Source: an uncultured bacterium (GTDB taxonomy: Bacteria > Cyanobacteriota > Vampirovibrionia > Gastranaerophilales > Gastranaerophilaceae). From it: a stretch of 29,230 nucleotides of DNA. A program made the position numbers and the translations under genes. The stretch covers positions 1-29,230 of the forward strand of contig URHD01000018.1 in assembly GCA_900547585.1 (NCBI GenBank), written 5' to 3'. Of the stretch, positions 23,802-29,230 are shown one piece after another. A model generated the notes under the pieces. That model saw only the letters and a list, made by a program, of their open reading frames with translations. It was not told the DNA's origin and did no database searches. Numbering within the stretch: position 1 is the first letter of the stretch; each line of letters opens with the position of its first letter.

Positions 23802-24653
23802 ATGGGGAAAGAGGATTTAACAATAAAAGTTTCAACGAATTATACAAATATGTTCGACAATATGTTCAAGTCTTTTGGCATGAAAGACATAACAGCACAG
23901 CCGACATATCTGCCGTTTCTTATGGCCGGAACCTCAGGAGCAGGCACAATGCCGTATATCGGGCTTCCAATGTTTTATAATGGCGGAAATAACGGGTTGA
24001 TGGGCATGCTTAACGGATTTTTGAGCAATATTTCAAAATCAATAGAGCAAATAACAGTTTCATTTTCAGACATAACTACAAACGGCTTCACATCGCTAAA
24101 TAACTCACAAAATCCGCCTGTCAGCACACAATCAACCCAAATAAAGAAAACAAATGCATTGAGCATGCTCACAGCAGACCAGATTGCAGCCACAGAGCAG
24201 GCAGCTAAAGAAATAAACTGCGACCCTAATGATCTTATTGCGATAATGTACAACGAATCCAGATTAAAACCGGCTGAAAAGAACCATGCAGGCTCCGGAA
24301 ATATCGGATTAATCCAGTTCGGGAAAGCAGCAGCTAAAGATTTAGGCACCACGCAGGAAGCCATTGCAAAAATGGACTACAATGAACAGCTTAAATATGT
24401 TGTAAAATATTACAAAATGGTTAAATCCCGCCTGCACATACCCGAAGGGCAAAAAATAGACAGCGGAACGCTTTACGCAATGACTTTCAGACCGGCTTAT
24501 GCGGGAAACGAAGTACTTGCAAGAAAAGGCGAAGCCGCCTACGACAAATACGGCAACTACAAGCTGGACATCGATAACGACAGCCAGATAACAAAAAAAG
24601 ACCTTGCATATCATGTAAACAAACAAAAAAATGCACTAGGTTTGTCAGCATAA
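23802..24653 (+). CDS. lytic-transglycosylase-like protein without signal peptide
   Basis: A 283-aa protein. The N-terminal 120 residues are low in charge and Gly/Ser/Asn-rich (LPFLMAGTSGAGTMPYIGLP, MFYNGGNNGLMGML). They have no cleavable signal peptide. Residues about 122-260 form an SLT-type lysozyme-like domain that would cleave peptidoglycan glycan strands. The catalytic glutamate E152 is in IAIMYNESRLKP, and SGNIGLIQFGKAAAKDLG corresponds to the usual GLMQ segment. YAMTFRPAYA matches the third conserved block. A C-terminal NYKLDIDNDSQITKKDLAYH stretch resembles a dockerin/EF-hand-like calcium loop. The start is set by AAGGGAG. It is divergent from ugd and precedes the glycosidase-like gene by 38 bases. 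Confidence 0.65.
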   Translation: MGKEDLTIKVSTNYTNMFDNMFKSFGMKDITAQPTYLPFLMAGTSGAGTMPYIGLPMFYNGGNNGLMGMLNGFLSNISKSIEQITVSFSDITTNGFTSLNNSQNPPVSTQSTQIKKTNALSMLTADQIAATEQAAKEINCDPNDLIAIMYNESRLKPAEKNHAGSGNIGLIQFGKAAAKDLGTTQEAIAKMDYNEQLKYVVKYYKMVKSRLHIPEGQKIDSGTLYAMTFRPAYAGNEVLARKGEAAYDKYGNYKLDIDNDSQITKKDLAYHVNKQKNALGLSA

Positions 24654-24691
24654 ACTAGCAAAAAAATTTTTGTTTGTGTTTTACTGCTGAT

Positions 24692-26167
24692 ATGGGACTG
24701 GGTATTCAAAAAATCATGCGGTCAGGCACCAGCATTCATAACACTTCAACTTCACACAGGCGTGAGGGATTTCAGCCTGTAGAAGATACGGCAAATTCTG
24801 CCAATAAAAATACCTATTTCCGGCATGCCGGCGCAATTGCTTCTGTAAACAAAGCAATGATAAATTTTAAAGGCTATTATGGAGACTGGCAGCCGGCAAA
24901 AAAATTATTCTGGAATCTTACCGGCAGAAATGACATTTATGAAGACAATTGGACGCATGAACATATTTACACAGTCGGAAACAAAAAATGGGTTAACGCC
25001 TATCCGAACGACCTTTTAAAAAGAAGTCCAGAACAAGCAATTCAGTCTATCTGCACGCTGACAAAGCCCAATAACCAGTACCCGGGGATTCCGTCTTACA
25101 TTCCGTCGCCAAATTACGGTGACAAATGGGGCAGACGGGCAAATTATATCGAAATTAACCCCCGGTTAGTTGCAAAATATGAAAACGGGCAGATTTCAGA
25201 GGGGTTATTCGGCGTAATGAAGCTCCTGCCGGCAATTCCGCCATCTCCGCAATCGTTTGCCAATTGCATTGTACTTTCCCAGCTATATCCCACGCTTTAT
25301 GGCGACGGAACAACATCAGACAGCGGATTATATTGCACAAACCTCCACGAAGGAATAAGTAAAAACCTCACAAGCCCCGGTTTATACGGAAAAATGGGCG
25401 CTGATGAACAGGTAAAAGCGTTCAACGATTTAGCGCACCTTATGGGATTCAAAACAGGCATTAGAATGCCCCTTTCAGCCGGGCAACTTAGAGTTCATGG
25501 AAATCAGTTCAACTGGTACGAACATGAAAAGGCATATATTGACGCATGCGTATGGGCTATTGAACTCGGGTTTGATTCTATTTACTTTGACAGCGGAAAA
25601 CACATTATTGACGGAAACGGCTACTGCGGCGTCGGGGATCTCCCGAACAAAGGACAGATGGCTTATATTTTATATGAAATTCGCCAGAGAACCGGCAGAA
25701 ATGACCTTTCTTTCATTGGAGAAAAATGCAATGACAGCAATGAATTCAAAGAAATGGGCTTCACAGCCGGAACTGACTGGGGCAGAGCGGATGATATAAA
25801 CAGTGTCAAATGGGAAGCAAGAAAACAAAGCTGGAATAGCGAATACGCAGCCGGCCCCGAGGTTTCAAACGACAATGACTACGGCGGAATGTTTTATGAG
25901 CAACGCCTGAACCGCCTCAATTCAATCCTCTGGGGTTATGACCATATCGGACAAAAACTGCCCTCTTTTATGCAGATAAACGACATTTTTCCTCTTTCTC
26001 CATACATAAACACGCATGAAACAATGGAACACCCGCACCAAATGTCTGCTGGCGGCGCATGGACAGAGTGCGAACGCCACTGGGATGGAGTTTTTTCAAC
26101 TGCTGACCATGCACGCAATTTCACGCAGGATGTTTATCACTCTTTTGAGCATGTAATGTATGTGTAA
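24692..26167 (+). CDS. TIM-barrel glycosidase-like protein (GH13-like motifs)
   Basis: A 491-aa protein from ATG 24692. A TTG at 24674 is in frame but has no better ribosome site; neither does the ATG, so the start is uncertain. The first 45 residues look disordered. A conserved-looking NFKGYYGDWQPAKKLFW follows. The rest suggests a beta/alpha barrel with alpha-amylase-like signatures: GFDSIYFDSGKHI (candidate nucleophile D300), DLSFIGEKCN (candidate acid/base E344) and TAGTDWGRADD. The usual region I histidine and terminal HD are not evident. So it is a remote GH13-type or related glycosidase, not a standard amylase. No signal peptide. It probably shares a transcript with the lytic transglycosylase-like gene. 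Confidence 0.55.
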   Translation: MGLGIQKIMRSGTSIHNTSTSHRREGFQPVEDTANSANKNTYFRHAGAIASVNKAMINFKGYYGDWQPAKKLFWNLTGRNDIYEDNWTHEHIYTVGNKKWVNAYPNDLLKRSPEQAIQSICTLTKPNNQYPGIPSYIPSPNYGDKWGRRANYIEINPRLVAKYENGQISEGLFGVMKLLPAIPPSPQSFANCIVLSQLYPTLYGDGTTSDSGLYCTNLHEGISKNLTSPGLYGKMGADEQVKAFNDLAHLMGFKTGIRMPLSAGQLRVHGNQFNWYEHEKAYIDACVWAIELGFDSIYFDSGKHIIDGNGYCGVGDLPNKGQMAYILYEIRQRTGRNDLSFIGEKCNDSNEFKEMGFTAGTDWGRADDINSVKWEARKQSWNSEYAAGPEVSNDNDYGGMFYEQRLNRLNSILWGYDHIGQKLPSFMQINDIFPLSPYINTHETMEHPHQMSAGGAWTECERHWDGVFSTADHARNFTQDVYHSFEHVMYV

Positions 26168-26170
26168 AAT

Positions 26171-26266
26171 GAGATTTATATACTAAATTACAAATATTGC
26201 CACTCCCCGGGGAATGGTGGACGGGGCCGGATTAATAAATTTAGTGTAAAGTTGTATATAAATCTC
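26171..26266. repeat. long inverted repeat R4
   Basis: GAGATTTATATAC (26171-26183) is perfectly complementary to GTATATAAATCTC (26254-26266). Inside, CTAAATT pairs with AATTTAG, and a central GC-rich hairpin (CCAC at 26200-26203 with GTGG at 26217-26220, around TCCCCGGGGA) forms the tip. It starts 4 bases after the glycosidase stop and has no T-run. Confidence 0.6.
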
Positions 26267-26298
26267 GATAAATGCGCCTTTATGTTTTAAATGAATTA

Positions 26299-26314
26299 TG
26301 CTAGAATAATTTTA
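26299..26314 (+). promoter_or_regulatory. promoter of tRNA-Ser
   Basis: Extended -10 TGCTAGAAT (26299-26307), predicted +1 about 26314, five bases before the mature 5' end. Confidence 0.6.
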
Positions 26315-26318
26315 CTGA

Positions 26319-26405
26319 GGAGAGGTGTCCGAGTGGTTTAAGGTGCGGACCTCGAAAGTCTGTGTGGGTTCACCCCCACCGTGGGTTCGAATCCCACCCT
26401 CTCCG
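26319..26405 (+). tRNA. tRNA-Ser (anticodon CGA)
   Basis: A class II tRNA with a long variable arm, reading serine UCG codons. The acceptor stem GGAGAGG pairs with CCTCTCC (26398-26404), with discriminator G 26405. The anticodon stem CGGAC/GTCTG encloses CTCGAAA, giving CGA. The T arm is GTGGGTTCGAATCCCAC. The long variable arm, TGTGGGTTCACCCCCACC-like, confirms serine. CCA is not encoded. Confidence 0.95.
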
Positions 26406-26410
26406 ATTTT

Positions 26411-26442
26411 AAGTCCATCCTCACAAGAGAGGTGGACTTTTT
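26411..26442 (+). terminator. Rho-independent terminator after tRNA-Ser
   Basis: AAGTCCA, a one-base bulge and CCTC pair with GAGG and TGGACTT, with the T-run at 26438-26442. Strong, and starting 6 bases after the tRNA. Confidence 0.85.
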
Positions 26443-26505
26443 AATATGAAATTATTCCGCCAGGCGGTGGATTTGCGGCTGTTTTATTTATTTTAGAGAC
26501 CGAAT

Positions 26506-27411
26506 TTAGAGACTTTTGAGACTAAAAAAGAGGCTTTTTATTAAAAAAACTCCGGTTGTTTGGTTTCTCATATATAAAAACGGCGCATAAGTAAATGATC
26601 TGGCTCTGCCTCTGGAATTTCTCCAACGGTCAATTCTTTCTCTTGCAGAAATAATTTTGTGCATATCTATAATTTTATATTCTGATTTAGCCCAAATTTC
26701 ATTATCCGGATAATTTTCATAAGAATCTATAACCGTTCCAAGTTTTGCTAAACGATCAATTCCAAATTTTTCAATAAATACAGCCTTTGCGTCAGCATTT
26801 TGAAGCAGCAAAAAATCTTCCGTTTTCAAAATCTAAATTTTTAGTGTACCAATCCCAAAATTTTTGATAAAACGAATTTTCAATTTTTAAACTTTCGGAT
26901 TTATCATAATATATATTATGATATTCCCTACATCCATTCCAAGTTATAATTCCGCTGAAAGTGTTTAGATTTATGTTTATAATTTCTGGAATAAAGTCTG
27001 CATAACTTTGTTCTGACCAATACCAAATCTTTTTATAATCCGAGTCTGGATGATTTATTTTGCAATGAAAATCAAGAATACTCTTATGGATGTCATCACT
27101 AAGACGTCTATATCCGATATTTTGACTAAACCTGGTGGGAGCAGTTATATATTCTCCTAGTTTGATAAATTTTACAGCAGGCATTTGCGGAAAATTCTTT
27201 TTATATTCTTGCATTGTCAGTTTATCTTTTGCTTGCATTCGTGATAACGCTCGTCCTGCACCATCTGGAGCGGAGTTATTCCAATCAAAATTTCCTTTGC
27301 CCATACAAATTAAAGAACCATCTGCTATATTCAACGGAATCAAGACTTTTTCATAAACATTTGCATATTACCTGAAAATACAACTTTATTTGCTCGTATC
27401 AGATATTTCAT
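26506..27411 (-). pseudogene. decayed RtcB-like fragment joined to an unknown C-terminal part
   Basis: Three minus-strand frames must be joined. A short frame from ATG 27411 (MKYLIRANKVVFSGNMQ) shifts near 27345 into IPLNIADGSLICMGKGNFDW, then NNSAPDGAGRALSRMQAK, the C-terminal active-site region of the RtcB RNA ligase. The RtcB guanylylated histidine in PHGAGR is replaced by Asp (PDGAGR). The frame then runs into about 120 residues unlike RtcB, shifts again near 26825, and continues as DFLLLQNADAKAVFIEKFGI to LYMRNQTTGVF. From memory that last part recalls DUF6745-type proteins, but weakly. With two frameshifts and a lost catalytic residue it is dead or a composite relic. Confidence 0.6.
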
Positions 27412-27697
27412 GATTCAGTTTTTTGTTTGCATAGTTATCTCTTTATTCTAATGGAGGGAAATTCACTGTGATTACATAATAAACTTATACAATGTCAAAT
27501 ACGGACGTGCTTATTATGTGATGTTTTGAGGTAATTATCAATTTTACTATAAGAGATTTAGCTAAAACTTTATCAATAGTACACAATTTAACATCTGGTT
27601 ATTTATTGACTTGTTGTTATAACAGAGCATCAATAAACATAATGGCCGTATTTGACGTATTAACAAGATAAACTGTACATAAGAAAGGTGAAATCTA
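27412..27697. other. AT-rich regulatory gap with two inverted-repeat systems
   Basis: No gene is seen. GTCAAATACGG (27494-27504) recurs as its exact complement CCGTATTTGAC (27646-27656). Around the first site, ATTACATAATAA (27471-27482) pairs with TTATTATGTGAT (27511-27522), one mismatch. A promoter, TGTTATAAC (27615-27623), lies between, just upstream of the second site, so the second site falls in the early transcribed region of the 27698 gene. Confidence 0.45.
27615..27630 (+). promoter_or_regulatory. promoter of the 27698 gene
   Basis: Extended -10 TGTTATAAC (27615-27623), predicted +1 about 27630. An AAAGGTG ribosome site (about 27684) precedes ATG 27698. Confidence 0.45.
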
Positions 27698-28212
27698 ATG
27701 AATAAACTTATAAACAACGAATTATTGATGTATGAAATGGCAACAGTTGTTAGTACATCAGATAGATATATAAGTGTTAATTCTGATTCAAGTCATGGAT
27801 GCTTCGATGAAGAATATTTTAAAGTGTATAATGCAAGTAATGCTCGTAAAGCAACAAAAGCAGCAAGAGTAAAATTTAGATATCCTACTTATACTATTCA
27901 TTCTGATATAGATAGAAAAATTAATTGGATTTTCAATTCTAAAAAGAACAAGATTTAATAGAATTACTTAAAGAATCTAGTTTAAAAGAATCAAACTTAA
28001 CTAATTGGGAGTATGCAATATTACAATTTAATTTAGAAGCTTTTCCTGAAGCTAATAGAGATTATTGTTTAAATTTAACAATAGCTAAGCAAAATCAAAT
28101 GAATGATAATGAACCGCAAAAGTATTGGTTACCCATTGATTTACCAATACCAGATTACACAAAATTACTCAATAAAATCATGCTTTGGGGCAAATTTCGC
28201 AAACTGTTCTGA
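27698..28212 (+). pseudogene. unknown AT-rich gene with a -1 frameshift
   Basis: The first 86 codons (MNKLINNELLMYEMATVVST to IFNSKKNKI) end at 27958. Reading from 27946 in the -1 frame gives a further 88 sense codons (EQDLIELLKESSLKESNLTN, then WEYAILQFNLEAFPEANRDY, to a stop at 28210-28212). The two parts have the same codon style and join smoothly at the AAAAAG run 27941-27946. So this was one protein of about 170 residues, without signal or membrane parts, in a family I do not recognise. A one-base deletion is the simplest explanation. Slippage on A-AAG is possible but the site is not a canonical heptamer. G+C is visibly lower than in the left part of the window. Confidence 0.55.
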
Positions 28213-28432
28213 ATCCTAAACGACAAAGCCCCTCTCGGGTCTCAAAAATCGGAGAGTGAGGGATTGTCTTGCTCGCTCGCGCTTGAACCCTATTGTAAAA
28301 AAACACTCGGTTTGATGATTTTGAACAGGGAGTTTGAGTATTTTGGGTTGTACAAAAATTTGTCTCCTACAAGCTTCCATTAAAGTTTTAGTTACTCTTG
28401 ACAATCTGTCTGCTAAAGAATACGCCATAAAT
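28213..28432. other. GC-richer patch with hairpin, doubtful ORF on minus strand
   Basis: An abrupt change from very AT-rich to higher G+C. GACAA (28222-28226) pairs with TTGTC (28264-28268), with further GCCC/GGG and CTCTC/GAGAG pairing inside. A minus-strand frame of 70 codons (28428-28216, MAYSLADRLSRVTKTLMEAC) covers it. Its first codons lie in an inverted repeat that recurs at the right edge. The Arg-rich low-complexity C-terminus makes coding doubtful. Confidence 0.3.
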
Positions 28433-28545
28433 ATGCACCAACGAATTATTAAAATTGTTCAGCTTGTAAATAACAAAGCTCCCATTTAATGAATGGATGA
28501 ATTTGTTGATAAAACAATAAAAGACCGAGTATAAAGTAGATTAAA
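28407..28545 (+). repeat. inverted repeat, left copy
   Basis: This segment is the inverted counterpart of about 29092-29230. The part from the ATG (28433) through the next 50 bases differs from the right copy at only one position, and similarity decays toward 28545. The right copy continues to the very end of the window, so the repeat may be longer. Confidence 0.75.
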
Positions 28546-28560
28546 ACAAAAAAGACATTA
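28433..28560 (+). pseudogene. dead, inverted duplicate of the HigB-like toxin start
   Basis: ATG 28433 opens MHQRIIKIVQLVNNKAP, identical to the toxin gene at 29204 except for one residue, then breaks at a one-base insertion (CCCATTT where the intact gene has CCATTT). The old frame can be traced on as EWMNEF and similar, with another stop in AGTATAAAG. It points toward the 3' end of the antitoxin gene. Confidence 0.7.
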
Positions 28561-28578
28561 GAAGATTTAGTATAAAAG

Positions 28579-28884
28579 TTACGCAATTTCTAATTCATAT
28601 CCCAATTCTTGAAATATTTTTACTATTGTAGAAAATTTAGGCTCTTTTTCGCTTTTAAATATACTGTAAAGATGTGTTCTGGACATACCAACTTTTTTAG
28701 CAAATCCTGAAATTGAATCTTTTGCTTTTATTACAATTTCCAATGCACGATAAAATGAATTAAAATCGCCATCTTCAAGATAATCTTTTAAACTTGCATT
28801 CAAATATAATTTAATATCTTCATCGGATTTTAAGTCATCGACTATATAGTTTTCTAAATCAAGTGCATGTTTTAATTCTTTCAT
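28579..28884 (-). CDS. HigA-like antitoxin (XRE family)
   Basis: A 101-aa antitoxin of the addiction-module antidote type that should bind and neutralise the upstream toxin and repress the operon. The N-terminal part (KELKHALDLENYIVDDLKSD) probably wraps the toxin. The C-terminal part is a helix-turn-helix: ISGFAKKVGMSRTHLYSIFK, then PKFSTIVKIFQELGYELEI. I choose ATG 28884, which overlaps the toxin stop as ATGA and has GGAGA 8 bases upstream, over the in-frame ATG at 28899 inside the toxin gene. Toxin-first order is as in HigBA systems. Confidence 0.8.
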   Translation of the reverse strand: MKELKHALDLENYIVDDLKSDEDIKLYLNASLKDYLEDGDFNSFYRALEIVIKAKDSISGFAKKVGMSRTHLYSIFKSEKEPKFSTIVKIFQELGYELEIA

Positions 28885-29204
28885 TGTAAGTTTCTCCATT
28901 CTTGAAGTATACTTTTAGCTTTTTCAATATCCTTTGATTGTGTTGATTTGTCACCACCATTTATCAGTAGGATAATTGTATTATCAACTTCTGTATAATA
29001 AATTCGATAACCGGAACCAAATTTCAATCTAAGTTCTGATATTTCACTGTCAATCTTTTTATGATCGCCAAAATTATTTTCCAATAATCTGGTTAATCTA
29101 CTTTGTACTCTTGCTTTAGTAACTTTATCCAACGAATTCATCCATTCAATAAATGGAGCTTTGTTATTTACAAGCTGAGCAATTTTAATAATTCGTTGGT
29201 GCAT
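28881..29204 (-). CDS. HigB/RelE-like toxin (phage Gp49-like killer family)
   Basis: A 107-aa toxin of the RelE superfamily (addiction-module killer/HigB type), expected to cut mRNA at the ribosome. Typical pieces are APFIEWMNSLDKVTKARVQS and RLTRLLENNFGDHKKI. The SELRLKFGSGYRIYYTEVDN core follows, then IILLINGGDKSTQSKDIEKA. Length is typical. It precedes the antitoxin with an ATGA overlap. The first codons and upstream region are duplicated in inverted orientation at 28407-28545. Its promoter would lie at or beyond the right edge. Confidence 0.85.
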   Translation of the reverse strand: MHQRIIKIAQLVNNKAPFIEWMNSLDKVTKARVQSRLTRLLENNFGDHKKIDSEISELRLKFGSGYRIYYTEVDNTIILLINGGDKSTQSKDIEKAKSILQEWRNLQ

Positions 29205-29230
29205 ATTTGTAGTGTATTCTATGGCAGACA
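29092..29230 (-). repeat. inverted repeat, right copy
   Basis: The counterpart of 28407-28545, covering the toxin start and its upstream region. Outward from the toxin on the plus strand it reads TATTCTATGGCAGACA at the window end. This corresponds to TATTCTTTAGCAGACA in the left copy. Confidence 0.7.

Noticed and set aside
23701..23847. N-terminal extension of Ugd
   Set aside because: The added 49 residues are hydrophobic and unlike the family. The internal ATG 23700 has a Shine-Dalgarno, and the extension overlaps the divergent promoter and gene.
27941..27958. Canonical programmed -1 frameshift heptamer
   Set aside because: The run is T-AAA-AAG, which does not fit X-XXY-YYZ re-pairing, and no downstream pseudoknot was evident. 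A deletion is simpler.
28881..28899. Antitoxin start at ATG 28899
   Set aside because: ATG 28884 overlaps the toxin stop as ATGA and has GGAGA at good spacing; the longer form has no ribosome site.

Overview
The window looks like chromosomal DNA of an uncultured, AT-rich gut-type bacterium. My best guess is the non-photosynthetic sister lineage of Cyanobacteria (Melainabacteria/Vampirovibrionia, Gastranaerophilales-like). The guess rests on a group 1 sigma factor of cyanobacterial flavour behind dnaG, a GH57 protein of the DUF3536 type, and the general protein style; a low-GC Firmicute is the main alternative. The standard genetic code fits. TTG and GTG starts are used in places. A promoter pattern recurs: an extended -10 of the form TGNTANAAT with little or no -35.

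Layout. Positions 1-3400 hold a partial gene at the left edge, an APC-type permease on the minus strand, and on the plus strand an L,D-transpeptidase-like protein and a YitT-type membrane protein. Positions 3400-6340 hold a long-hairpin repeat (R1), a possible small RNA, an orphan 102-aa gene, a kinase-fold protein of unknown role, a full-size SRP RNA with its promoter, and a DUF4145-like protein with a C-terminal membrane anchor. Positions 6345-12404 are core information and export genes: dnaG-rpoD, a strong terminator, a second copy of the long-hairpin repeat (R2), and secA. Then come a 5'-truncated XRE regulator relic and a tightly coupled plus-strand operon: cysS, coaE, a small membrane protein and a GT-C type glycosyltransferase. 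After that an exported OB-fold-like protein precedes a GH57/DUF3536 enzyme. The minus-strand operon ugd-uxs-polyprenyl synthase-lepB (23700 to 19915) makes UDP-glucuronate, UDP-xylose and a polyprenyl diphosphate and ends with signal peptidase I, so it points to envelope polysaccharide and lipid-carrier supply. Divergent from ugd are a lytic-transglycosylase-like protein and a TIM-barrel glycosidase-like protein. A tRNA-Ser(CGA) with its own promoter and terminator follows.

Right of tRNA-Ser (about 26443 to the end) the character changes. This stretch holds a decayed RtcB-like fragment broken by frameshifts, a frameshifted AT-rich gene with inverted-repeat sites upstream, and a HigBA-like toxin-antitoxin pair whose toxin start is duplicated in inverted orientation as a dead copy. 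It reads as accessory DNA beside a tRNA gene.

Most unusual signals: (1) R1 and R2 share a core about 88% identical, while their 19-24 bp flanking arms differ in sequence between copies yet remain self-complementary within each copy. (2) The two unsignalled wall-active enzymes, L,D-transpeptidase and lytic transglycosylase, share a 37-bp upstream motif at identical internal spacing. (3) A kinase-fold protein keeps its catalytic residues in an otherwise unrecognised 336-aa protein. (4) Several genes (permease, yitT, DUF4145, dnaG) appear leaderless.
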